Assembly (NCBI GenBank): GCA_006226895.1
Contig: SBFN01000169.1
Location: 1-13,669 of the forward strand
Direction of reading: 5' to 3'
Length of the DNA stretch: 13,669 bases
Source of the DNA: Deltaproteobacteria bacterium
GTDB taxonomy: Bacteria > Desulfobacterota > Desulfuromonadia > Desulfuromonadales > BM103
Shown here: positions 7,211-13,669 of the stretch, in pieces
Numbering within the stretch: position 1 is the stretch's first letter
How the letters are laid out: every line of letters starts with the position of its first letter
Made by a program: the position numbers and the translations under genes
The notes under the pieces: generated by a model
The model's input: the letters and a program-made list of their open reading frames with translations, nothing else
The model's database searches: none
Told to the model about the DNA's origin: nothing

Positions 7211-7557
7211 AAAACCTCCTTGTTTGTCTAAAGAAAATATAGCCTAACTTCTACAAAAACCCAGCTTGAAACATCAGCTTTGTGCCTGGGACGGATAGAT
7301 TGTGTGTTCTCATCAGCTATATTTTATGGAATGTCTACACCTGACTTTAAAAGGATGAAGGTAGATAGCAAGTTCGTAGATAGGGGAGGGAACATCTTGG
7401 CAAGATGATAAAGGTTGTGATTAGCCTTATTGATATTTCTATCAAAAGCCCCTGCCATTGATAGAAATGGTCTTGTCTGTAGGGCTATCAATAAAATGCA
7501 GCTTGGGTTTTGATAGTTGTTGATATAGGATATATTCTATTGATAGGAGATTGTATA
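7211..7557. other. Divergent intergenic region between prxU and the recombinase homologue
   Basis: About 347 bases with no gene. The left end holds the prxU ribosome site and a possible minus-strand -10 (TATATT, plus positions 7236-7241) without a good -35. The centre has GTAGATAG twice (7361-7368 and 7376-7383, 15 bases apart). The right third carries the TTGATA array described separately and the AGGAGA ribosome site (7546-7550) of the recombinase homologue. Confidence 0.7.
7430..7546. repeat. TTGATA repeat array (seven half-sites, both orientations)
   Basis: TTGATA occurs on the plus strand at 7430, 7458, 7510, 7520 and 7540, and on the minus strand (TATCAA) at 7440-7445 and 7486-7491. Most are extended to TTGATAG. 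They form a tight palindrome TTGATATTTCTATCAA (7430-7445), a 26-base inward pair CTATCAA...TTGATAG (7439-7464) and a 32-base pair (7485-7516). Several spacings are 10 or 20 bases, so copies lie on one DNA face. The 26-base pair resembles the size and half-site (TATCAAAA-CC) of serine-invertase hix sites. The copy at 7510 can serve as -35 for the recombinase homologue, with TATATT at 7531 or TATTCT at 7533, suggesting autoregulation. Confidence 0.75.
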
Positions 7558-8220
7558 ATGACAAACATTATCGGCTACTTAAGGCCAGACTTTAACGGGC
7601 AAAACATTCAGCCGCAGTTCGATCAACTCAAAGCCTCCGGTGTGAGCAAAATCGTCCAGGAAAAGACTGCCGGTACTAAACGCAACAGGCCACAGTTGGA
7701 CAAGCTGATAATGGAGGTCCAGGCTGGTGATACCGTGGTGGCTACCAGTCTGTACCGTATAGCGGATAACTCAAAACATCTGCTGGAGATCATTGAATCA
7801 CTTAATGCTGCTGGGGCGTCATTAAAGATCATCGATAACGGCATCGACACTTCGACGGCCCACGGGGATGTCATCCGCATGCTGCTTGGTGCAATTGCAG
7901 ACTTCGAGCGCCAGGTCGTGCGGGAACGTCAAGCTATTGGCATTGCCAGAGCCAAACAGGCAGGGCGCTATAAGGGGCGAAAACCGACTGCCATGGCGAA
8001 GACCGATGAGGTACTGGCATTAAATACACAGGGCCTGACCCGGCAAAAGATCGCCGACCAGCTGGGAATAGGCGTTGCGAGTGTTTACCGAATCCTCAAA
8101 AAAAATACTAAACCCAGGAAAACGCGTAAAAAGGCACAGAACAAAGCCGTCGATAAACCGAAGCGAATAGAACGCAAGCCAGCACGTGAGGCTGACACTG
8201 AGCAGTTGTCATTCTTCTAG
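7558..8220 (+). CDS. Serine-recombinase (resolvase/invertase) family protein lacking catalytic residues
   Basis: 220 residues with a resolvase-type N-terminal domain (1-140), a linker with GRKP, and a helix-turn-helix at about 160-182 (GLTRQKIADQLGIGVASVYRIL). Active members read GYARVST with nucleophile Ser10; here GYLRPDF, so Ser is Asp11. In the DRLGR motif, R68 is kept as Arg67, but D67 is Tyr66 and R71 is Asp70. Arg44 (R45) and the FERQVVRER helix are kept. DNA binding should survive but strand cleavage should not, so a regulatory or structural role is inferred. The C-terminal 40 residues are highly basic and end in QLSFF, close to the beta-clamp motif QL(S/D)LF also found in UmuC here. 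ATG 7558 has AGGAGA seven bases upstream; in-frame starts farther upstream lie within the TTGATA array and are unlikely. No inverted repeats or cargo genes mark a transposon. Confidence 0.85.
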   Translation: MTNIIGYLRPDFNGQNIQPQFDQLKASGVSKIVQEKTAGTKRNRPQLDKLIMEVQAGDTVVATSLYRIADNSKHLLEIIESLNAAGASLKIIDNGIDTSTAHGDVIRMLLGAIADFERQVVRERQAIGIARAKQAGRYKGRKPTAMAKTDEVLALNTQGLTRQKIADQLGIGVASVYRILKKNTKPRKTRKKAQNKAVDKPKRIERKPAREADTEQLSFF

Positions 8221-8347
8221 TGGTATTGCAGCTTTAAGATGGAAGCCGTGATTGGGCTTAATGGAGTCTTCCGTTGGAACTGCCTGAGTTTGTTAAGAAC
8301 AGCAGCATACGATTTATTTGTTATCTTAAGTCGTTCGGGGATTTTAA

Positions 8348-8376
8348 TTGACAACCCCTTGGCGGCTCCCTTTAAA
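8348..8376 (+). promoter_or_regulatory. Sigma70-type promoter before the GNAT-histidine kinase gene
   Basis: TTGACA at 8348-8353 is a perfect -35; a 17-base spacer leads to TTTAAA at 8371-8376 (TAAAAT two bases later is an alternative with spacer 19). Transcription would start near 8383, giving a leader of roughly 50 bases. This implies the gene is transcribed separately from the recombinase homologue. Confidence 0.6.
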
Positions 8377-8431
8377 ATAATAGCAACTGATTGAAACTTT
8401 TTGCAGTGCTAACCAAGGTGCAGTCTATATT

Positions 8432-10405
8432 ATGGAATGGAAACCTGTTCAATCTCCTTACATAAAAAGCCTGACCCCCGAATACGAAAAAACGATTCGA
8501 CAGTACCCGCTGCTCAACATCGATTCCCTGGTGATCCCTTCTCCCTATGTCCTCGATAATACAATAGATATTGATTACGATCATAGCTACGTGTGGGACG
8601 AAAAGGGCGAACTGCTCGGCTACCTACTGGTCTATGCAACTCCGGACCGGAAAACATTCCATATTTACAAGCTGGTCACCAACCCCTTCGGCCGGGGTAA
8701 AGGCATCGGCTCCGCCTTTCTTCGCTACCTTGCTCATACGGTGGACCCCGACTCCCATATCTATCTCTATGTCTGGGAGAAGCTCCTGAGCTCCATCGAT
8801 TTTTTCAAGACCCGGGGGTTCAGCATCACCGACCTAGTGGTCTTCCGAAAGATGAAGTTTCACCTGATGTCAGTGACGGCCGAGACGCTCAGAAGCGGTG
8901 CGGTAACAGCAAAACGGCACGATGTTACCGCTGTTGAGGAGCTCTCGAAGGTGCGGCACGACGTGAAAAAGTCGTTAAAGGTCCTTTTCGATATGACAGC
9001 CATGTTGTCGGTCGGCAACTTCAACAAGGTTGCCGAGGACATCAACAGAGAAACCACCGCACTGCTCAACACCCTGAACATGTACGAAGACAAAATACAT
9101 CTATCGCACAAGGTCTCTCTGAAGGACCTGATCACGGAACGCGTCATTCCCTTCATCGAAGCGGTCGACAGCTCCTGTGAGGTGACGCTGGTCCTCAAGT
9201 CGAAGATTGAACCGGTCGGGGGCAGCTACATCAGTTACAGCAGGGCTCTGATCAATATTGTTTCCAACGCCCTGGATGCCATCACCTCAGCGGGCAGGAA
9301 AGGGCAGATAGAATTTCTGCTCGAGCAGCGTGGCGATACCGTGACGCTGTCTATTACTGACAATGGCACAGGAATCTCTGCGCAGAGGCTGCAAAAGGGC
9401 TCCGACCAGGTGCCCTTGTTTGTCGGCAAATCAACCAAAGGCACCGAGACCGGTAAGGGGGTCGGGACACTGCAAACCTACGACACTTTTGGGGCTGATC
9501 ACATCGAGGTGACCAGCGAGGAGGGCCAATTCACGTGCTGGACCATCGCTTTGAAAAAGAGCACCACCAAGGATACGGCACTTCTGGCAGAGCTGAGCAC
9601 CCGGTACGTGAGGCTGATCAAGTCTACGCAGAAATCCAAGCTCACCAAAGAAACCAACAGGAATGATATTACGATTTTCATATGGCAGCTCCGGCAAATG
9701 GAGCTGTTCAGCTTCGACCTTATTTACCATTTCAGCCGGTACAATAATATCCGCGACATTTTTCAAAGCATTCTGCTGTACCGTTTTGGTGGCCACTCCT
9801 TTGATTTCCTGAAGGAAGAGTTGGGCAAGTGCCGTATCGACAACAGCTCGATCAGGTCTTGGCTGCTGGGCATTACCAGGCGCATTAACAAGTTTGAAAC
9901 CTGCATCATGAGGAACGTGCCATTTGATGATTACAAGGATGTCCTGTTCCAAAGCTACGGCCAGGCGTCCGACCGCACCATGATTTTCACCCTCGATCCA
10001 GACAACGGCCATTTTTTCACCACGGACCGGACGCTCGCCGAACACTTGGACTTCGTTCCATATCTCGACCGCAAAAAGGATGATCTGATACGTGGTGAGC
10101 TGGTTGGAGATGTCAGAAACGTCAGCAGCCCGATTTACCTGGGTGTCTGGACGGTTAAGGACCCTGACGATCTTAATCACAAGATAAAGTTGATCCAGCG
10201 GGCTTCGCAGCAGTTGCTACTGATGGGGCTGGAAAAAGATAAGCGCATAGCCTTCTACAACACGACCTACAATACCTGCAAAAGCGAGTTAGACACCTTG
10301 CAGACGATCACGCTCGGTGAGATGGCCTCACTCGAGGAAAACGATTTCGCACGCCTTATCAGACCCTCAGACAGTGCAATGAGTGGCCTCTTACCTGTTG
10401 AATGA
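8432..10405 (+). CDS. GNAT acetyltransferase-histidine kinase fusion with unknown C-terminal region
   Basis: 657 residues, no membrane segment or signal peptide. Residues about 1-150 form a GNAT N-acetyltransferase domain with the acetyl-CoA-binding turn GRGKGIG at 87-93 and the late DFFKTRGF segment. Residues about 165-380 form a histidine-kinase core: candidate phosphoacceptor His176 in VRHDVKK, N box NIVSNALDAI (Asn279), G1 box ITDNGTGI (Asp310) and G2 box GKGVGT (341-346), ending in a TCWTIAL strand. Residues about 385-657 match nothing I recognise; they are helical-looking and end without a receiver domain. No response regulator gene is adjacent, so the phosphate partner is unknown. GNAT could act as an acyl-CoA sensor or modify a target; both are inference. 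The start has a weak ribosome site (AAGGTG, 11 bases upstream). The gene has its own promoter and lies downstream of the dead recombinase. Confidence 0.85.
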   Translation: MEWKPVQSPYIKSLTPEYEKTIRQYPLLNIDSLVIPSPYVLDNTIDIDYDHSYVWDEKGELLGYLLVYATPDRKTFHIYKLVTNPFGRGKGIGSAFLRYLAHTVDPDSHIYLYVWEKLLSSIDFFKTRGFSITDLVVFRKMKFHLMSVTAETLRSGAVTAKRHDVTAVEELSKVRHDVKKSLKVLFDMTAMLSVGNFNKVAEDINRETTALLNTLNMYEDKIHLSHKVSLKDLITERVIPFIEAVDSSCEVTLVLKSKIEPVGGSYISYSRALINIVSNALDAITSAGRKGQIEFLLEQRGDTVTLSITDNGTGISAQRLQKGSDQVPLFVGKSTKGTETGKGVGTLQTYDTFGADHIEVTSEEGQFTCWTIALKKSTTKDTALLAELSTRYVRLIKSTQKSKLTKETNRNDITIFIWQLRQMELFSFDLIYHFSRYNNIRDIFQSILLYRFGGHSFDFLKEELGKCRIDNSSIRSWLLGITRRINKFETCIMRNVPFDDYKDVLFQSYGQASDRTMIFTLDPDNGHFFTTDRTLAEHLDFVPYLDRKKDDLIRGELVGDVRNVSSPIYLGVWTVKDPDDLNHKIKLIQRASQQLLLMGLEKDKRIAFYNTTYNTCKSELDTLQTITLGEMASLEENDFARLIRPSDSAMSGLLPVE

Positions 10406-10452
10406 AGCTCTTGCTTGTTTTACGTAAAGGGCGAAGGTCATTTGTTCCAACG

Positions 10453-10480
10453 TTGGTTCCAGGCAACCAAGACCATTTTT
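10453..10480 (+). terminator. Possible terminator after the GNAT-kinase gene
   Basis: TTGGTT (10453-10458) pairs with AACCAA (10465-10470) around a six-base loop, and a run of five T follows at 10476-10480. The stem is AT-rich and the T run is offset by five bases, so this is a weak candidate. It lies between the kinase stop and greB. Confidence 0.4.
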
Positions 10481-10548
10481 GTTAATCCTTTATTTCTGTG
10501 GCTTCAAAGAACTTTTACCAAAAGACAAAAGCGAGGAAAGCACGAACC

Positions 10549-11070
10549 ATGTCGACTGCTACCCCGATATATATGACTCCGGACTGCGCCGAACAGATGC
10601 GCGCTGAACTCAGGGAGTTGCTTTATGTGAAGCGACCCGACACCGTGCGGCGCGTATCCGATGCGGCCGCCGAGGGTGATCGCTCAGAGAATGCTGAATA
10701 TATTTACGGCAAGCGCCACCTGAGGAAGATTGATTCCCGAATTCATTTTTTGACCAAAAGAATTGAGAACGCTGCGATCGTTGATCCAGGCGCGCAAGGC
10801 AAAACCGCTGATGGACGGATTCTGTTCGGTGCGACCGTAACCGTCGAGGACGAAGAAGGGGAAGAAAAGGTTTACTGTATCGTCGGTGCAGATGAATACA
10901 ATGGCGCTAAAGGCCTGGTCAGCTGGAAGTCTCCCATCGGTAAGGCCCTCATGCGCAAAGAGGTGGGCGATATTGCGACCGTTAAAACACCATCCGGGGC
11001 CAGAGAACTTGAAATTATCTCCATCGAATATAAACCCATTCAGGGTGTTGAAATTATCAGCCGTGTTTAG
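10549..11070 (+). CDS. greB: GreB-type transcript cleavage factor
   Basis: Gre factor of 173 residues that inserts its coiled coil into the RNA polymerase secondary channel and promotes cleavage of backtracked RNA. The N-terminal coiled coil (about 10-80) carries the tip motif GDRSENAEY with Asp44 and Glu47, matching E. coli GreB Asp41 and Glu44. KRHLRKIDSRIHFLTKRIENA is GreB-like (E. coli KKRLREIDRRVRYLTKCMEN). The C-terminal FKBP-like domain has VGADEYNGAKGLVSWKSPIGKAL and KEVGDIATVKTP. ATG 10549 is chosen because STATPIYMT aligns with the E. coli start and a GAGGAAAG precedes it; an upstream GTG (10498) would add 17 basic residues that the family lacks. It is about 10 residues longer than E. 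coli GreB at the C-terminus. Confidence 0.9.
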   Translation: MSTATPIYMTPDCAEQMRAELRELLYVKRPDTVRRVSDAAAEGDRSENAEYIYGKRHLRKIDSRIHFLTKRIENAAIVDPGAQGKTADGRILFGATVTVEDEEGEEKVYCIVGADEYNGAKGLVSWKSPIGKALMRKEVGDIATVKTPSGARELEIISIEYKPIQGVEIISRV

Positions 11071-11110
11071 TGCCTTTGAGTATGCAGATTGTAATCTTTA
11101 GGAGGTAACT

Positions 11111-11932
11111 ATGACTTTCATCGAAGTAAACCAGCAGACCTGCGGCCAGGACGGCCTCTGCAGTGCCGTCTGCCCGGCCAGACTGATCAACTTCAAACGG
11201 GGTGAATATCCCACCCCGGTCGCCGAGGCTGAAGAACTGTGTATCCGTTGCGGGCACTGTGTTTCGGTTTGCCCGTCCAGCAGCTTGCTGCATGCCGACA
11301 TGCCCCTGGCTAACTGCCCGCAGATTCAGCCCGAAATGTTTCTGAGCCCTGAGCAGTGCGAGCAGTTTCTCAGGAGCCGCCGCTCGATCCGAAATTACCG
11401 CGACAAGTCCGTATCCCGCGAGTCCCTGCAAAAACTCATCGAGCTGGCTCGCTATGCACCGACCGGGCACAACACCCAGACAGTTGAATGGCTGGTGCTG
11501 AGCGACCGTGAGGAATTGGACAGGCTGGTGCAGGTCGTCGGTCAGTGGATGCGCTGGATGCTGGCTAACATGCGGGAACTGGCGCTGTCTTTGCACATGG
11601 ATAATACCCTGGAGAGGCTAGAGCAGGGCGAGGACGTCGTGCTGCGAGGGGCCCCGACACTGGTCGTTGCGCATGCGCCAAAAGAGGATCGCATGGCCCA
11701 GACCAGCTGCACTATCGCTTTGACCTACCTGGAACTGGCTGCGACCGGTATGGAGCTTGGCAGCTGCTGGGCGGGTTACTTTAACGCGGCAGTGAGCACG
11801 TTCCCGCCGATGCAGCAGGCGCTGGGTTTGCCTGCGGGACAGCAATGCTTCGGCGCTATGATGCTCGGCTACCCGAAGTTCCACTATAACCGCTTGCCTG
11901 AGCGCAAAGCTCCGTCGATTACCTGGCGTTGA
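11111..11932 (+). CDS. Nitroreductase-family protein with N-terminal ferredoxin domain
   Basis: 273 residues in two parts. Residues 1-60 form a 2[4Fe-4S] ferredoxin domain with C11-x2-D14-x2-C17-x3-C21-P and C44-x2-C47-x2-C50-x3-C54-P. Residues about 80-250 form an FMN-binding nitroreductase domain with RRSIRNYRDKSV, the ARYAPTGHNTQ motif and a C-terminal GYPKFHYNRLPERK. Such fusions are common in anaerobes; electrons probably pass from the clusters to FMN, but the substrate cannot be read from sequence. The second ligand of the first motif is Asp, not Cys, as in Pyrococcus furiosus ferredoxin, whose cluster easily loses one iron. The start has an excellent ribosome site (AGGAGGTAACT). It lies 40 bases after greB in the same direction and may share its transcript. 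The gene ends before a large hairpin. Confidence 0.9.
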   Translation: MTFIEVNQQTCGQDGLCSAVCPARLINFKRGEYPTPVAEAEELCIRCGHCVSVCPSSSLLHADMPLANCPQIQPEMFLSPEQCEQFLRSRRSIRNYRDKSVSRESLQKLIELARYAPTGHNTQTVEWLVLSDREELDRLVQVVGQWMRWMLANMRELALSLHMDNTLERLEQGEDVVLRGAPTLVVAHAPKEDRMAQTSCTIALTYLELAATGMELGSCWAGYFNAAVSTFPPMQQALGLPAGQQCFGAMMLGYPKFHYNRLPERKAPSITWR

Positions 11933-11943
11933 ATCGCCCGGCT

Positions 11944-11970
11944 CGGTGACACGTTAGTAACGTGTCACCG
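11944..11970. terminator. Large hairpin between convergent genes
   Basis: CGGTGACACGTT (11944-11955) and AACGTGTCACCG (11959-11970) make a perfect 12-bp stem with a three-base loop. It sits between the nitroreductase gene (plus) and the secreted-protein gene (minus) and probably ends both transcripts. Neither side has a real T run (ATTT on the plus side only), so a classic intrinsic terminator is not assured. Confidence 0.6.
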
Positions 11971-11981
11971 ATTTAAGATGA

Positions 11982-12374
11982 CTACTCGTGGTCTGCCTGC
12001 TTTTCATAGCCGCGATAACTATCCACCACGACGCCATCCTCAATCACGAGGGTGAGAGGAGTTTTTGGTGTCGGTTTGAAAATATCCGGGTTAAGAACGA
12101 GAGGTTTTTTATAAGCGGTTTTTGGAGCAGGCCTCCTTTTGTTTTTCTCATGCCCAGTGCAATTATCAGAACAGTTGTAGGGGAACAGGTAAGAACCGTG
12201 TCGCCAGTGGAGTGGCGGGAGTTTTTTCTTAAAAGGGGGCATGTAAGCGGCGATGCGTGGGTCATAGACGCCATGCTTGGCAAATGGAGACAAGAAGGGC
12301 TCTGCCATTGTTGCCGGAGGGAAGACCAGGTTAAGGGCCCAAATCGCCATCAGAGAGAAGATGAAAAATCGCAT
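11982..12374 (-). CDS. Small secreted protein of unknown function
   Basis: 130 residues, not recognised. The N-terminus is a standard signal peptide: MRFF, a hydrophobic stretch (about 4-18) and a plausible signal peptidase I site after ATMA at residue 24. No lipobox Cys is present. The mature part is rich in proline, lysine and aromatic residues (YMPPFKKKLPPLHWRHG), has one Cys pair in NCSDNC that could form a disulfide or bind a metal, and ends with LVIEDGVVVDSYRGYE. The ATG follows AAGGAGAGC, a good ribosome site. It could be periplasmic; no function is suggested. It is followed (in its direction) by the 11944-11970 hairpin. Confidence 0.72.
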   Translation of the reverse strand: MRFFIFSLMAIWALNLVFPPATMAEPFLSPFAKHGVYDPRIAAYMPPFKKKLPPLHWRHGSYLFPYNCSDNCTGHEKNKRRPAPKTAYKKPLVLNPDIFKPTPKTPLTLVIEDGVVVDSYRGYEKQADHE

Positions 12375-12501
12375 AATGCTCTCCTTGACTTTTACCTTGC
12401 ATCTTAACTCTCATCATCCGGACAAGCAACCTGAGCCGGATATTAAGCCTGGGCCGGGGGCACTCCTTAATCGCGTCCCGTTTGAGTAAAGTGGCTGCTT
12501 T

Positions 12502-12519
12502 GAGCGCCCTGACACGCTC
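12502..12519 (-). terminator. Short hairpin just after selO
   Basis: GAGCG (12502-12506) and CGCTC (12515-12519) form a GC-rich five-base stem with an eight-base loop, three bases beyond the selO stop in the direction of transcription. No T run follows, so it is only a weak candidate for a terminator. Confidence 0.25.
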
Positions 12520-12521
12520 GA

Positions 12522-13669
12522 TTAAGAACTGCAGGAAAGCATCGAACAACCCGCCCGATGGCGCGCCCATTCCGGCCGCTTGCCGGCCAACGGTTGCTCC
12601 GCGTAGGGCTGTCGCATCACCTGCAGCAGCTCACTGACCAGGCTGTGATCTCCCGTTTCGGCCTTATCGATCGCCATTTGCGCCAGGTAGTTGCGCAGCA
12701 CGTACTTGGGGTTGACAGCCTGCATGCACCGCCGGCGTTCATCGCTGTCGAATCCGTCTTTTGCGACCCGCTGCAGGTAGCTGCTCAGCCAGGCTGCGAT
12801 TTGCGCCAGGTGGTGACCGGTCAGGGCTTCCGGCTGGTAGTAAGCCTCGCGCAGCGGGGCGAGTAAACTGGCATCATTCCGGTCTTTTGTCGGGGTCAGA
12901 TCAGCTAACTTGCGGTAGAAAATCGTCATGTCGGTTTCCACCAGCTGCAGCACTTTTTCCAGCTCAGAGATCAAGGGCAGATCAGTCTCCGCCTCGAAGC
13001 TCTTCAAACCAAGCTTTTGCGCCATCATCGCCTGCCAGCCCTGCTTGTAACTGTCCCCATAGATCTGCAGGGCCGCCTCCAGCGGCTCTGCCTGCTTGAC
13101 CAGCGGATAGATGGCGTTGGCCAGCTGGGCGAGGTTCCAGAGGGCCATATGGGGCTGGTTGCCGAAACGGTAGCGACCGCCGGCGGCGTCTGTGGTGTTT
13201 GGCGTCCAGTCGGGGTTGTAGTCATCGATCCAGCCGTAGGGGCCATAGTCGATGGTCAGGCCGAGGATCGACATGTTGTCGGTGTTCATCACGCCGTGAA
13301 CAAAGCCGACGCGCATCCAGTGCACGATCATCGCCGCGGTACTGCGGCAGAGCTCTTCGAACCACTGTAGGTAAACGGCCACCGAGGGCTCGCCCAGGTG
13401 GGGGAAATCAGTCCTGATGGTATAGTCGAGCAGCTGGCGCAATAGTTCGATTTCGTTGCGTGAGCTGAAAATCTGAAAGCTGCCGAAACGTGTGAAAGAA
13501 GGCGCAACCCGGCAGACCACGGCGCCCGGTTCCTGTTTGGGATGGCCGTCGTAGAACATGTCGCGGGTGACCTGTTCGCCAGTGAGCAGCACACTCAAGG
13601 CACGGGTGGTTGGCACGCCGAGGTGGTACATCGCTTCGCTGCAGAGGAATTCGCGCACCGAGGAGCGCA
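12522..13669 (-). CDS. selO: SelO (YdiU) protein adenylyltransferase, N-terminus outside window
   Basis: Pseudokinase-fold enzyme that transfers AMP from ATP to Ser, Thr or Tyr of target proteins and is tied to redox homeostasis. The visible part starts in RSSVREFLCSEAMYHLG and runs to the stop. Key residues include the HGVMNTDNMSI segment (catalytic Asp and Asn) and DYGPYGWIDDY (metal-binding Asp). The C-terminus reads GCSMLSCSS; the Cys third from the end occupies the place where eukaryotic SelO carries selenocysteine, so this protein is the Cys form even though the organism seems to use Sec elsewhere. Compared with E. coli YdiU (478 aa), roughly 100-130 N-terminal residues, including the glycine-rich loop, lie beyond base 13669. 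The frame is open through the edge, so this is truncation by the window, not a broken gene. Confidence 0.93.
   Translation of the reverse strand, partial: RSSVREFLCSEAMYHLGVPTTRALSVLLTGEQVTRDMFYDGHPKQEPGAVVCRVAPSFTRFGSFQIFSSRNEIELLRQLLDYTIRTDFPHLGEPSVAVYLQWFEELCRSTAAMIVHWMRVGFVHGVMNTDNMSILGLTIDYGPYGWIDDYNPDWTPNTTDAAGGRYRFGNQPHMALWNLAQLANAIYPLVKQAEPLEAALQIYGDSYKQGWQAMMAQKLGLKSFEAETDLPLISELEKVLQLVETDMTIFYRKLADLTPTKDRNDASLLAPLREAYYQPEALTGHHLAQIAAWLSSYLQRVAKDGFDSDERRRCMQAVNPKYVLRNYLAQMAIDKAETGDHSLVSELLQVMRQPYAEQPLAGKRPEWARHRAGCSMLSCSS

Noticed and set aside
7430-8220. Active transposon or invertible segment using the TTGATA pairs
   Set aside because: The encoded recombinase lacks its nucleophile, no terminal inverted repeats or transposase were seen, and there is no second matching site flanking an invertible segment in the window.
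12416-12441. ATCCGG/CCGGAT inverted repeat between selO and the secreted-protein gene
   Set aside because: Six base pairs with a 14-base loop and no associated T run or repeat copies; likely chance.

Overview
The window reads as a chromosomal stretch from a selenocysteine-using bacterium, most likely a deltaproteobacterium of the Desulfuromonadales/Geobacter type. This is inferred from the protein flavour and from a UGA-containing peroxiredoxin; no rRNA or other marker is present to prove it. Genes are tightly packed, GC is moderate, and Shine-Dalgarno sites are mostly of the AGGAGG type. No tRNA, rRNA, CRISPR array or intact transposon was seen.

Layout. (1) 22-1691: a umuD-umuC operon for SOS translesion synthesis. 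umuD is intact; umuC carries an in-frame TGA at the conserved NNDGC motif together with the apparent loss of six residues, so it is called a pseudogene. (2) 1692-2016: an AT-rich gap with inverted repeats. (3) 2017-5306: two overlapping genes, ovoA and ovoB, for the 5-thiohistidine/ovothiol pathway. (4) 5387-6717: yedK (abasic-site crosslinking protein), with a leaderless-looking promoter, then pdxH (PLP synthesis). (5) 6779-7210, minus strand: a peroxiredoxin whose peroxidatic Cys codon is TGA, followed at a suitable distance by a SECIS-like hairpin. It is therefore read as one full-length selenoprotein. (6) 7211-7557: a regulatory gap holding seven copies of TTGATA in 116 bp, in both orientations. 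(7) 7558-8220: a serine-recombinase-family protein that has lost the nucleophilic Ser and a key Arg and ends in a possible beta-clamp-binding peptide. (8) 8432-10405: a cytosolic fusion of a GNAT acetyltransferase domain, a histidine kinase core and an unrecognised C-terminal region. (9) 10549-11932: greB and a ferredoxin-nitroreductase fusion. (10) Minus strand to the end: a small secreted protein of unknown function and the C-terminal three quarters of selO, cut by the window edge.

How the parts relate. Two themes recur: DNA damage (umuDC, yedK, perhaps the clamp-motif recombinase homologue) and redox defence (ovothiol genes, Sec-peroxiredoxin, SelO, nitroreductase). PdxH makes the PLP used by OvoB, although the two are not clearly one operon. 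The best candidates for something undescribed are the catalytically dead recombinase with its TTGATA array, and the orphan GNAT-histidine kinase fusion next to it. A 24-bp sequence shared between the TTGATA array and the yedK promoter hints at a small regulon, but this could be chance.
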